From NCBI GenBank assembly GCA_029218405.1, contig JAQXRG010000145.1, forward strand, positions 1 to 51,239: a stretch of DNA of 51,239 nucleotides. Reading direction: 5' to 3'. Below the pieces are notes generated by a model. That model was not told the origin of the DNA and searched no databases. It saw only the letters and a program-made list of their open reading frames with translations. Shown here piece after piece: positions 33,465 to 41,733 of this stretch; the stretch's first letter is position 1, and each line of letters opens with the position of its first letter. The position numbers and the translations under genes were made by a program. Origin of the DNA: Bacteroidales bacterium (GTDB lineage Bacteria > Bacteroidota > Bacteroidia > Bacteroidales > Bacteroidaceae).

Positions 33465-33881
33465 TCAGCTGTTGGCCGCATAGAGGCTGTCGATGATGCC
33501 GTCGGCCAGTCCGATGACCGGCACGTGGACATATTCAGCCTTCACCACCGCCGCTATGGCGAGGAACACCCGGGCGGCCGGCACAATGACATCCGCCCGG
33601 TCGGCCTTCAGGCTGTAGGTCTCCATCCGCTGTTCGGGCATCAGCAGCGACAACTCGTCGTGCAGACTTTTGTCGTCACACTCGGCAATGCGTCCCAGTA
33701 TCGCCATCCTCACCCGGAAGAATTCGTCCAGGTTGTTCGAGTAAATGCCCAGAAAGCTGATCCGCTCCAGCAGCGGCACTTCAGGCCGTGCCGCCTCCTG
33801 CAGGATGCGCCGGTTGAAATACATCCAGCTGAGGTCGCGCTCCACGTAGGCATACTTGTGCTTCTTGTCTTTTGCAGTCAT
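33465..33881 (-). pseudogene. Chimera of ppk N-terminus and ppx/gppA C-terminus
   Basis: The 138-residue frame joins two proteins. Residues 1 to about 65 match the N-terminus of polyphosphate kinase: YVERDLSWMYFNRRILQEA and FLGIYSNNLDEFFRVR are Ppk hallmarks. Residues from about 70 match the C-terminal end of Bacteroidota exopolyphosphatase (Ppx/GppA), including MPEQRMETYSLKADRADVIVPA and PVIGLADGIIDSLY. The fusion is in frame, at about 33670-33700. The simplest account is a deletion between adjacent ppk and ppx genes, which removed the Ppk catalytic core and the Ppx catalytic N-terminus. Start is set at 33879-33881; the upstream frame is unlike Ppk. The remnant keeps a -7 box, so it may still be transcribed, but neither enzyme activity is likely. 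Confidence 0.85.
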
Positions 33882-33904
33882 GATGCGGATAATTGGTTGA
33901 ACAG

Positions 33905-33912
33905 CAAAAATA
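33905..33912 (-). promoter_or_regulatory. -7 element of the ppk-ppx chimera
   Basis: The minus strand reads TATTTTTG, a full match to TAnnTTTG, 24 bp before the start. It is presumably the old ppk promoter. Confidence 0.55.
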
Positions 33913-34041
33913 GGCCACCGATGTTTCAATCCTGCTTCATCGGCGTGACAATCGTGTGTAGTATCCGGCCTCAAAAGACATCGTCCCTCCACTGTCCCGG
34001 CGGCGCACCGACCTGCGGTAGCAGGAGGACGGGCCGACCGT

Positions 34042-35082
34042 TTACGGAAGGTCGAACACCAACGTGGCCCGGTCGGTATCGGCAGTCAGCGTGACGGGAG
34101 CCCCTTCCACTAACGGCCAGTTGACACCGGCATGGCCGGCCCGGAACCCGTAGGCAATGGGGACATCCACATCGGCCAACGTATATTTGTCGAACATCTC
34201 TTCGATGCTGCCGATCTTGAACTCGTCGCCGCACGCATAGAAATCACCCACGAGAATGCCCTTCACCCGCGACAGTACCCCATGAATCTTCAGCGAGTAC
34301 ATCATGCGGTCGATGTTGCGGGCATTCTCGCCGATCTCTTCCACGAACAGGATGATGTCGCCCTTCGAGGTGAAGTCATACTCCGAGCCGATGAGAGGTG
34401 TAAAGGTACACATGTTGCCGCCCACCAGTATGCCCCGGGCCGTCCCCGTGCGGTTGGGATGTCCGCCGGACTCCCATTCGTAGCGGGGCAGCTCGCCCAG
34501 CAGGAGCTGCCGGAGCAGCCGGTCGTCGTCGCTCTTTCCGCCCGTGTTCTTCAACGAGCTGAGCAGCGTGCCGTGGATGGCCATTACGTTGGCGGAAACG
34601 GAGAAGGAAAGCAGTGTGGTGATGTCGCTGTAGCCGATCAGCCATTTGGGATGCTCCTGTAGCAGACCGGCATCCAGCAACGGCAGCAGCTGGATGGTAC
34701 CGTAGCCGCCCCGGGAGGCCATGATGGCCTTCACGTCAGACTGTCGGTAAGCCCACTCCCAGTCAGCTGCGCGTTCGGCAGGAGTCCCCGCATATTTCTC
34801 CAGATACCGCCGGGCGGCATTGGGGGCAAGCACCGGCTCGAAGCCCATCTCGCGGAGTCCATCCATCCCCTTGGCCAGGCTGGCACTGTCCGACCAGTAG
34901 GAAGGACTGATGACGGCTATCTTGTCGCCGGGCTGGAGATAGTCCGGGCGAAGACAAATACGTGTTTCGGCCTCCGGCTGCTGGGGTTCTTCGGGAACAG
35001 GGTCATCGTCGTGGTCGCAGGCAGACAGCGCGAAGCTGCTGAACAAGGCAACAAGTGCCATTCGGGTAAGCTGTATATTCAT
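34042..35082 (-). CDS. S66 family LD-carboxypeptidase, lipoprotein
   Basis: The 346-residue protein matches S66 muramoyltetrapeptide LD-carboxypeptidases, which remove the terminal D-Ala of peptidoglycan tetrapeptides. The nucleophile Ser 152 is in LIGYSDIT, the Glu in LFVEEIGE (248-249) and His 317 in AGHAGVN. Unlike cytosolic LdcA it has a lipoprotein signal with Cys 22 followed by DHDDD, so it should act at the outer membrane or cell surface, perhaps on exogenous muropeptides. The C-terminus ends LVFDLP. It is transcribed from its own -7 box and lies 160 bp from the chimera. Confidence 0.9.
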   Translation of the reverse strand: MNIQLTRMALVALFSSFALSACDHDDDPVPEEPQQPEAETRICLRPDYLQPGDKIAVISPSYWSDSASLAKGMDGLREMGFEPVLAPNAARRYLEKYAGTPAERAADWEWAYRQSDVKAIMASRGGYGTIQLLPLLDAGLLQEHPKWLIGYSDITTLLSFSVSANVMAIHGTLLSSLKNTGGKSDDDRLLRQLLLGELPRYEWESGGHPNRTGTARGILVGGNMCTFTPLIGSEYDFTSKGDIILFVEEIGENARNIDRMMYSLKIHGVLSRVKGILVGDFYACGDEFKIGSIEEMFDKYTLADVDVPIAYGFRAGHAGVNWPLVEGAPVTLTADTDRATLVFDLP

Positions 35083-35120
35083 GTGTTGTTTCTATGCTAA
35101 TGGTCTTTGTAATTCGGTCG

Positions 35121-35128
35121 CAAAGATA
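35121..35128 (-). promoter_or_regulatory. -7 element of the S66 peptidase gene
   Basis: The minus strand reads TATCTTTG, a full match to TAnnTTTG, 38 bp before the start. Confidence 0.6.
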
Positions 35129-35281
35129 CGTTTTTCCCGCCATTCCACATCACTTTTTCACAGAATTCTCTTTCCCTTTTGCTGTTGAGTTCATCCATCT
35201 ATCCACACGACCATGGGAAGTACGCACTTCTACCTCTACGTATCTGTCCAAAAGGGAAAATCCTTTATCTGCATACATAGT

Positions 35282-35313
35282 GGGGAATGGGCGACGATGC
35301 GTCTCCCATTCCC
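35282..35313. terminator. GC-rich hairpin, possible terminator
   Basis: GGGGAATGGG (35282-35291) pairs perfectly with CCCATTCCCC, with a 12-nt loop holding a small GAC/GTC pair. No T-run follows on either strand, so terminator function is uncertain. It lies in the 425-bp spacer between the kinase and the S66 gene. Confidence 0.45.
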
Positions 35314-35338
35314 CCTATTATCTGCATCCAGTCATCGA

Positions 35339-35426
35339 CCGGACGAAATCGGCCAACTGACCGACCTTTGTCAATCACCTGCCCGACCTTTGTCAATCAA
35401 TCGACCGGACAAGGTGCGGTCGCCTT
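35339..35426. repeat. Four 22-bp tandem units beginning CCGAC/CCGGAC
   Basis: Units begin at 35339, 35361, 35383 and 35405. Units 2 and 3 share CCGACCTTTGTCAATCA exactly. Units 1 and 4 share CCGGAC and are preceded by ATCGA. The 22-bp period is two helical turns, as in sites for tandem-bound regulators. They lie about 210 bp upstream of the S66 promoter and downstream of the kinase gene. Confidence 0.6.
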
Positions 35427-35454
35427 TCCCATACAGGAAATGGAAGAAGGAGAA

Positions 35455-35497
35455 CCGCTCTTCTCCCGTCATGATTCCCGCTCTTCTCCCGTCATGA
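35455..35497. repeat. Tandem 20-bp direct repeat, 23-bp spacing
   Basis: CCGCTCTTCTCCCGTCATGA occurs at 35455-35474 and again, identical, at 35478-35497, just past the 3' end of the histidine kinase gene. Perfect identity suggests a recent slippage duplication. Confidence 0.7.
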
Positions 35498-35507
35498 CGC
35501 AGCCGCA

Positions 35508-37019
35508 TCAGCTATGCAGCTCCAGTACGAAACGCGCCCCCTTGGTATAGCCTTCATCCAACGTCAAGGCCCCGTTCATGCGAGTGGCCATCAGGGCGCA
35601 GATGGGCAGGCCCAGTCCGTCGCCTTGTGTCAGGTCCCTGACCTCGGCAAAAGGCTGGAACAGGCGGGCACGCTTCTCCACATCAATCCCGCAGCCAGTA
35701 TCACTGACGGTGAACTGATGGCTGTGCGCTCCCCGTTTCTTGTACTCCAAGGTGATTTTCCCGCCGGCCGGCGTATAACGGGCGGCATTCTCCAAGAGGT
35801 GGAGCAACACGTGTTCGAGCAGCTCCGGCTGGACGGACATCCTGAGTTTCGGGGCATTGACCACCACGTTCACCCCTTCCTGCGTCTTGTCCGCTATCCG
35901 CTTCACCAGATCTTCGCACAAGGTGACCACGTTCTTCTCCTGCCGTTCGCCCGGATCGGCCAGACGGCTCTCCTGTTCAAAGAGTTCTTCGATGTGGGCG
36001 ATGAAGGCTTTCAGTGCCCGGACGGCAGGGTGAGCAGGATCCAAACGATCCAGCGTAGGCGACAGCTGAGCCGATATATTGCGAAGAAGACCGTTCTTCA
36101 GTTCATTGTGCTCGTTGGCCACGTCAATGGCCTTCTTCTGCTTGCGGGTCAACAGGACGAAGCGCACCAGTACCACCCCTGCCACCACCAGGGCGGCGGC
36201 CAGCAGACCTGCCAGCACACAGAGGGAGAAAATAATATACTGCCGTCCTTTCAAGGACTGGTCCTTCTTGTCGATGGTGGCCTGCTTCGTCACGCATTCC
36301 CGCCGGAGATCGGCCAGCTCGTCCTGCTTCTTCATGGCCCCGACGGAATCCTTCCAGGCGATGTATTGTTCGTAGGTACGCGACATCAGCGTGGCATTGC
36401 CGCTTTTGCCCGCCACCTCAATCAGCGTGCGGCAGCATTGCAGAATCTTGTCATATTGCTTGGACGCTTTGTATTGACCGATCAGGCGATGGATAGTAGC
36501 GTCCCCCTGCTCGTCCATGCCGAACGTATAGTACAGACTGGCTTGCGTGTACAGCAGGTCCTGCTGCAACGAGTCCGTCTGCGCAGCCTTGGCCAGTCCC
36601 TCCAGCCGGGCCAGCTGCTCCTGGGCACGCGGTGCCTGCTTGAGGCGGGTATAGATGCGCAGCCGCTCCTTCACGGTGGCATAGCGCAGGTCGGGACGAT
36701 TCTTGCGGGTAGCCTGCTCGCAGGCAGCAATCAGCTGGTCTACCTCCCTCAACAGGTCGAACGCCTCCTTGTAGAAGTTCTCCCGATAGTACAAGGCAGC
36801 CGCCTGCACGCCGCATTCGGTAGCCTTCTCGTACTGGGAACCGGCCGAGAAGGCCCTATAGGCCTGCATGAAGCCACTCCGGGCCTGAGTATATTCTTTT
36901 TTGGCAAGAGCTTCCTGCGCCTGCTTCATGAAAGGTGCTGCCTGGTTCTGTGCCTGTAAGGCTCCTCCATACAGGCAGCACAGCAAGGCAATGACAATGC
37001 AAAGATTCTTTTTCATCAT
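35508..37019 (-). CDS. TPR-containing sensor kinase-like protein lacking the phospho-His
   Basis: The 503-residue protein has a signal peptide (cleaved near LQAQ), a periplasmic tetratricopeptide region (about 30-230), one TM helix (about 260-290) and a C-terminal kinase module. The ATPase domain is complete: N box LLENAARYTPAG (Asn about 412), DTGCGI and GDGLGLPI. The dimerisation helix reads LLRNISAQLSPTL where histidine kinases have N-(I/M)-S-H-E; the His is Ala. Autophosphorylation at the usual site is thus unlikely, so it may act as a regulator of another kinase. The start follows the -7 box; an upstream in-frame ATG at 37088 is not used. No response regulator adjoins. Confidence 0.85.
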   Translation of the reverse strand: MMKKNLCIVIALLCCLYGGALQAQNQAAPFMKQAQEALAKKEYTQARSGFMQAYRAFSAGSQYEKATECGVQAAALYYRENFYKEAFDLLREVDQLIAACEQATRKNRPDLRYATVKERLRIYTRLKQAPRAQEQLARLEGLAKAAQTDSLQQDLLYTQASLYYTFGMDEQGDATIHRLIGQYKASKQYDKILQCCRTLIEVAGKSGNATLMSRTYEQYIAWKDSVGAMKKQDELADLRRECVTKQATIDKKDQSLKGRQYIIFSLCVLAGLLAAALVVAGVVLVRFVLLTRKQKKAIDVANEHNELKNGLLRNISAQLSPTLDRLDPAHPAVRALKAFIAHIEELFEQESRLADPGERQEKNVVTLCEDLVKRIADKTQEGVNVVVNAPKLRMSVQPELLEHVLLHLLENAARYTPAGGKITLEYKKRGAHSHQFTVSDTGCGIDVEKRARLFQPFAEVRDLTQGDGLGLPICALMATRMNGALTLDEGYTKGARFVLELHS

Positions 37020-37043
37020 AAGGGTTGTTTTTAGCTGTTTCTG

Positions 37044-37051
37044 CAAAGATA
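37044..37051 (-). promoter_or_regulatory. -7 element of the TPR kinase gene
   Basis: The minus strand reads TATCTTTG, a full match to TAnnTTTG, 24 bp before the start at 37019. It lies inside the longer frame and so supports the shorter start. Confidence 0.6.
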
Positions 37052-37099
37052 ACACAAAGAATCTTATGAACAGAGTAACTGCCTTCACTTTTTGTCAAG

Positions 37100-38647
37100 T
37101 CATATTCCCCGATCCGCCCAGTTCTCCCGGTCGAGGTTGCGATAGCTGATGGCTTCCGCCAAATGGGCAGGCAGCACCGAGGCACTCCCTTCCAGGTCGG
37201 CGATGGTACGGGCCACCTTCAGGATGCGGTCGTAGGCACGGGCAGAGAGGTTCAGGCGCAGCATGGCATTCTTCAGCAACTGCAGGCCGGCTGCATCGGG
37301 CTGCGCATACTGCTGGAGCTGACGCGAGGTCATCTGGGCGTTGCAATACACGCCCGGTGTCTGGGCGAACCGTTCGACCTGCAGCTGACGGGCACGGATG
37401 ACCCGCTCGCGGATGGCCGCGCTGGACTCGCCGGGCGACCGCTCGGACATCTTCTCAAACGGAACGGGAATAATCTCGCACTGGATGTCGATGCGGTCCA
37501 ACAACGGACCGGAAATCTTGTTCAGGTACCGCTGGACCTGACCGGGCGAACAGACACAGGGACGGGTGGGATGGTTGTAGTACCCGCAAGGGCAAGGGTT
37601 CATGGAAGCCACCAGCATGAAGCTGGCCGGATAGTCCAACGAATACTTGGCGCGGGAGACGGTGATGTGACGGTCCTCCAACGGCTGGCGGAGCACCTCC
37701 AGCACACTGCGGCTGAACTCCGGCAGCTCGTCGAGGAACAGCACTCCGTTATGGGCCAGGCTAATCTCGCCAGGCTGCGGGTTGGCGCCCCCTCCTACCA
37801 TCGCCACCTGCGAGATGGTGTGGTGCGGACTCCGGAACGGACGGACGGCAATCAGCGACGAGTCCTTCCCTAACTTTCCGGCCACGGAATGAATCTTGGT
37901 GGTCTCCAGGCTCTCGTTCAGGGACAGAGGAGGCAGGATGCCCGGCAGGCGCTTCGCCATCATCGACTTGCCGCTGCCCGGCGCGCCGACCAGGATGATG
38001 TTATGCCCGCCTGCCGCCGCCACCTCAAAGGCCCGCTTCACGCTCTCCTGCCCCTTCACATCGGCGAAGTCGAACGGGAAATCGGTCTGGTTGCGGTAAA
38101 ACTCCTCCCGGGTGTTGACCTCGGTCGGCTCCAGGACACGCTGGCCGTTGAAGAACTCAATGACTTCCGTAATGTTCTCGACCCCATAGACGGCCAGGCG
38201 GTTGACTACCGCCGCCTCCCGGGCGTTCTGTTTCGGCAGGATCATTCCCTCGAAACCTTGGGCGCGGGCGGCGATGGCAATGGGCAAGGCCCCCTTGATG
38301 GGTTGCAGCGTACCGTCCAAACTCAGTTCGCCGATGAGGAGATAGCGGTCGAGCCGGTCGGCCGCTACACCACCCGTGGCCGCCATGATACCGATGGCCA
38401 ACGGGAGGTCGTAGGCCGAGCCCTCCTTGCGGATGTCCGCCGGCGCCATGTTCACCACAATCTGGCAGGTGGGGAACTTGTACCCGTTCACCTGCAGGGC
38501 GGAGACAATGCGCTCGTGGCTCTCCTTCACCGCCGAGTCGGGCAGGCCGACCAAGAAGAACTTGATGCCGCGCGAACTGTTCACTTCGATGGTCACCAGT
38601 GTCGCGTCAACGCCCTGAAGGGCCGCACAATAGAGTTTTACCAGCAT
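37100..38647 (-). CDS. comM: YifB/ComM family Mg chelatase-like AAA+ ATPase
   Basis: The 515-residue protein has an N-terminal Lon-protease-like domain (about 1-165: FFLVGLPDSAVKESHERI), a AAA+ core with Walker A LVGAPGSGKSMMAKR and Walker B VLFLDELPEF, the sensor RPFRSPHHTIS, a zinc-like CPCGYYNHPTRPCVCSP cluster, and the C-terminal Mg_chelatase_C helix. ComM helicases promote branch migration during integration of foreign DNA. The start MLVKLYCAALQGVDATLV is normal. It is 25 bp after the thioredoxin-like gene on the same strand. Confidence 0.95.
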   Translation of the reverse strand: MLVKLYCAALQGVDATLVTIEVNSSRGIKFFLVGLPDSAVKESHERIVSALQVNGYKFPTCQIVVNMAPADIRKEGSAYDLPLAIGIMAATGGVAADRLDRYLLIGELSLDGTLQPIKGALPIAIAARAQGFEGMILPKQNAREAAVVNRLAVYGVENITEVIEFFNGQRVLEPTEVNTREEFYRNQTDFPFDFADVKGQESVKRAFEVAAAGGHNIILVGAPGSGKSMMAKRLPGILPPLSLNESLETTKIHSVAGKLGKDSSLIAVRPFRSPHHTISQVAMVGGGANPQPGEISLAHNGVLFLDELPEFSRSVLEVLRQPLEDRHITVSRAKYSLDYPASFMLVASMNPCPCGYYNHPTRPCVCSPGQVQRYLNKISGPLLDRIDIQCEIIPVPFEKMSERSPGESSAAIRERVIRARQLQVERFAQTPGVYCNAQMTSRQLQQYAQPDAAGLQLLKNAMLRLNLSARAYDRILKVARTIADLEGSASVLPAHLAEAISYRNLDRENWADRGI

Positions 38648-38672
38648 GATGGGTCAGGTTTAGAATAGATGA

Positions 38673-39719
38673 TTACCTGCGGGACTTCCGCGCTTTTTCC
38701 TTGGCTTTTTCCTGGGCTTTCCCCTTGGCCTCCTCCAAGAGGCGTAAGGCCTTCTCCTTGAGCTCGTCGCCATAGACATCGCGGGCCAGTATCTTCCGGC
38801 TCTTGTCCACCAGCACATTGGCAGGCAGCTGACGGACATCGAGCTGCTTGACAAGGGCATTGTCCCACGCTTTGCGGTCGCACAGTTCCACCCACTGGAG
38901 CGTGTCCTTGCGGCACGAGCGCAACCAGTCCTGCTCCGAGTAATCCAACGAGAGGTTGACCACCCTGAACTCATCGGGGCGGAACTCCTTCAGCAAGCGG
39001 TAGAGCTCGGCCCGCCGCTCGACACTCTCGGGATTCCAGGTGGCCCACAGCTGGACCAGTGTCAGCGAATAATCGGCTTTCCCCGTCCACGAGAGGTAAT
39101 TCCCCTTGCGGTCCTTGACGGAGAAATACGTCAGGTACTGGCTGTCGTTCGGCTTGGCCGCCAGTGCCTTCAGCACCGGCTCCAGCACCCGGCAATCCTT
39201 GATGTTCCCTTCCAACGGCTCCACCAGCTGGCGGATTTTCTCCCGGTCCGGCGAGGGGACCTGCACAAAATAACGGTCGATGAGGTAGGCCGACACGTAC
39301 GAGCCGGGATGCTCGCGCACGAAGCGCTCCGCCTGCGCGGCCGCCTCCGCCTCGTCCAGTCCCTGGACACTCTCCAGGAACTGTCCGTACTCCTTGTTGG
39401 GTCCGTCGCCCTTCACCGTCCAGCGTCCGGGTGTCTTCCTCACCTCCACGCGCCAGGCACGGTCGGCAAAGACAGGCACCACCTCGCCGCTGTCGGTCAG
39501 CAGGCGCAGCAGGTGCAACGTGTCGGGGCGCAACGCATACGTGAACTTACCCCGTTCAGGAACAATCGTATCGACTCCTGACACCGGGTCGTCCTTCACG
39601 ACCAGCAGAGGGGTATCTCCCACCCCCTCCCCTTTCAGGCGGAACTCCGAAGAAGACGAACAGGCTGCCAACCACAACACGGCAACCGCTCCTCCGCATA
39701 GACCAATGGCTTTTCTCAT
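38673..39719 (-). CDS. Thioredoxin-fold lipoprotein (DUF4369/TlpA-like) without active-site cysteines
   Basis: The 348-residue protein has a lipoprotein signal (WLAACSSSS, Cys 20), an N-terminal DUF4369-like beta domain (about 25-110) and a C-terminal thioredoxin fold (about 205-330). The active-site region reads LVQLWATWNPES (222-232), so the WCxxC pair is replaced by Asn and Ser: both Cys are gone. The cis-proline QLPANVLVDK is kept. It cannot perform normal dithiol exchange and may act in binding. A Lys/Glu-rich tail (KAKEKARKSRR) ends it. It lies in the same transcriptional direction as comM, 25 bp upstream. Confidence 0.82.
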   Translation of the reverse strand: MRKAIGLCGGAVAVLWLAACSSSSEFRLKGEGVGDTPLLVVKDDPVSGVDTIVPERGKFTYALRPDTLHLLRLLTDSGEVVPVFADRAWRVEVRKTPGRWTVKGDGPNKEYGQFLESVQGLDEAEAAAQAERFVREHPGSYVSAYLIDRYFVQVPSPDREKIRQLVEPLEGNIKDCRVLEPVLKALAAKPNDSQYLTYFSVKDRKGNYLSWTGKADYSLTLVQLWATWNPESVERRAELYRLLKEFRPDEFRVVNLSLDYSEQDWLRSCRKDTLQWVELCDRKAWDNALVKQLDVRQLPANVLVDKSRKILARDVYGDELKEKALRLLEEAKGKAQEKAKEKARKSRR

Positions 39720-39892
39720 ACAGTTCTATTCTGGTTAGACAACAAAAGAAAGGCACCGACTCACACCTACGCGACGGCCTTCATCGGCCGGTTGTGCGCT
39801 CAGTGTCAATCGGTGTCTTCCACCCAATGGGAACAGATGCCGGAACTGTCTCCGGCACCCGTCACCGCTTTGATATTGTATTGGAAACCAAA
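39720..39892. other. Spacer between the OmpA/TPR and thioredoxin-like genes
   Basis: 173 bp without a gene. TGCCGGA and TCCGGCA (39838-39857) form a 7-bp stem with a 6-nt loop just past the OmpA/TPR stop, but there is no T-run, so it is only a weak terminator candidate. Confidence 0.4.
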
Positions 39893-41569
39893 TTACTTGA
39901 TTTCGTTGGCATACTTGGCGAATTCACGGTCCACCTGAGCGTGAGCAGCCAATGCAGCGTCCTTCTGAGCCACCTTTGCCATACTGGACTTCACGAGGTC
40001 AGCATTGTTGGTGCGAGCACCTACGATAGCCATCAGATAGTCGGTGTAAGCATCCGGATTCTTCACGGCAGCCAGGGTGTTCTTGGCCTTGTTGTAATCC
40101 TTCGCCAGGATCTGAGCCAAAGCAGCAGAGTTGGTCTTGGTGTCAGCGAACGCATTGACCGCACGTTCGTACTGGCCCTGCTTGATGTACAGGTTACCCA
40201 GTGCCTCGTTGGCGGTGTTGGCGCCAGTGGACTTGCTCAAGTAAGTCTCAGCGTTGGCTACGTTACCCTTCACGAGCTCAATCAGACCCAAGTTGGTGTT
40301 CACCTCAGGAGCGTTGGCGCTCTTGGCGGCAGCCTGCTTGAAGTAGTTCTCGGCAGCGGCCTTGTCGCCAGCGGCGTAAGCCATCATACCCAGGTTGTTG
40401 TAAGCACGGAAATCGTTCGGGAAGAGCTCGGTGGTCTTCTTGTAGATAGCCTGCTGACGAGCCTTGTCGTTGGTCAGCGTAGCGGCATACAGCAGTTCTT
40501 CCACGCTCAGCACCTTAGCGTCAGTATTGAACGCCTCGTTGATTTCCTCGTCGCTACGGCCGATGATGTCGTAGTTGGCAGTCAGGCGGGCACGACGCAG
40601 CTGCGGCAGGATTTCGTCGGCCAAGGTCTTGTAAACAGAAGAGATGTTCTTGATTTCAGCCTCGCGCTGTTCGGGATCAGAATACATAGAGAGCACGCGC
40701 AGGATGAGGTCCTTGTCCTGGATGTTTGACTTAGCTACCAGGCTCTGGAAACCTTCCCAGTCCTGAGCGGTGTATTTCGTATCTACCTCAGCACCGATCT
40801 TACCCTTCTTCAGTTCCTTGTTCAGGTACTTTTCAGTGTTGTTCTGACGCTGTTCAGCCAAACCCGTGTTCAGCTTCACGCCACCATCCGGAGAAGCGTA
40901 AGCAGAAACTTCGATGTTGTTCAGCTTGAAGTTCTTGGTGTCACCGTTCACTTCAGCCACCTTCTTGTGGAAGTCCTTCAGGTCCTGAGACTTCAGCTCG
41001 CTGGCACGGAGGTTAGCCTGCTGAATCAAGAACATGATCTGCGCTTCCTGAGCCTGCTTGATGATGCGCTGGAAAGCATCCGGAGCCAGAGCGGCGTTAG
41101 CGGAATTAACGGTCGGCAGTTCGGAAGTAGCGATCACGCCGTCAGCGATCTTCACCGAAGGAATGGTGTATTCCTTAGAGCCTCTCTTGATCTTGAAATC
41201 CAAGTAGAGTTCAGACTTTGCCATTTCAGGAACATAGTCGAAAGAAGCCTTCATGGTGTAAGTGCCACCAGCCTTGTAGGAGATGGTCTGGTCGTTGCCC
41301 TGCACCTTCTCACCCTGGAAGGCAGCCGGCTGGCCCTTGGCCTCTCCGCCGTCCCATCTCAGGACCGGAGTCACTTCGACCACAGCGTTCTTCTTGAAAT
41401 ATTTCTCGGGGAACTTACCTGTAATGGTAACAGGAACTTTACCTCCTACAGCCTCCAACACTTCGGGGTTTGTAGTGAAGTAATCAGATGACAACTCACC
41501 CATCTTGCCGCAGGAAGACAGGGCAATCACCAGCAATGCCACTAAGGGCAAATACAACTTCTTAATCAT
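39893..41569 (-). CDS. OmpA-like/TPR lipoprotein
   Basis: The 558-residue protein has a lipoprotein signal (IALSSCGKMG, Cys 20), an Ig-like N-terminal part (about 35-145), an OmpA-C-like segment (about 205-270, VSAYASPDGGVKLN with AEQRQNNTEKYL), and at least four TPR repeats (about 365-530, for example AYNNLGMMAYAAGDKAAAENYFKQA). It is a conserved Bacteroidales envelope protein, function unknown; the OmpA part may bind peptidoglycan. Codon use is biased and less GC-rich at third positions than its neighbours, fitting high expression. A 75-nt leader separates it from its -7 box. Confidence 0.85.
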   Translation of the reverse strand: MIKKLYLPLVALLVIALSSCGKMGELSSDYFTTNPEVLEAVGGKVPVTITGKFPEKYFKKNAVVEVTPVLRWDGGEAKGQPAAFQGEKVQGNDQTISYKAGGTYTMKASFDYVPEMAKSELYLDFKIKRGSKEYTIPSVKIADGVIATSELPTVNSANAALAPDAFQRIIKQAQEAQIMFLIQQANLRASELKSQDLKDFHKKVAEVNGDTKNFKLNNIEVSAYASPDGGVKLNTGLAEQRQNNTEKYLNKELKKGKIGAEVDTKYTAQDWEGFQSLVAKSNIQDKDLILRVLSMYSDPEQREAEIKNISSVYKTLADEILPQLRRARLTANYDIIGRSDEEINEAFNTDAKVLSVEELLYAATLTNDKARQQAIYKKTTELFPNDFRAYNNLGMMAYAAGDKAAAENYFKQAAAKSANAPEVNTNLGLIELVKGNVANAETYLSKSTGANTANEALGNLYIKQGQYERAVNAFADTKTNSAALAQILAKDYNKAKNTLAAVKNPDAYTDYLMAIVGARTNNADLVKSSMAKVAQKDAALAAHAQVDREFAKYANEIK

Positions 41570-41641
41570 GATTCTTTTATTATTAGGTTATAAATTTAAA
41601 ATAGTCATTTGCTCTAATCGCTATATCCGCTTATTTGGGGG

Positions 41642-41649
41642 CAAAGATA
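41642..41649 (-). promoter_or_regulatory. -7 element of the OmpA/TPR lipoprotein gene
   Basis: The minus strand reads TATCTTTG, a full match to TAnnTTTG, with TTTG 16 bp further upstream. The leader to the ATG at 41569 is about 70 nt. Confidence 0.65.
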
Positions 41650-41733
41650 GGAAAAAGTACTTTATCAAAGTACTCCTATCGCCATATTTTTTTGGTTATA
41701 TTTCTAAAAAAGATTAAATCAGGGCCGTTCCGC

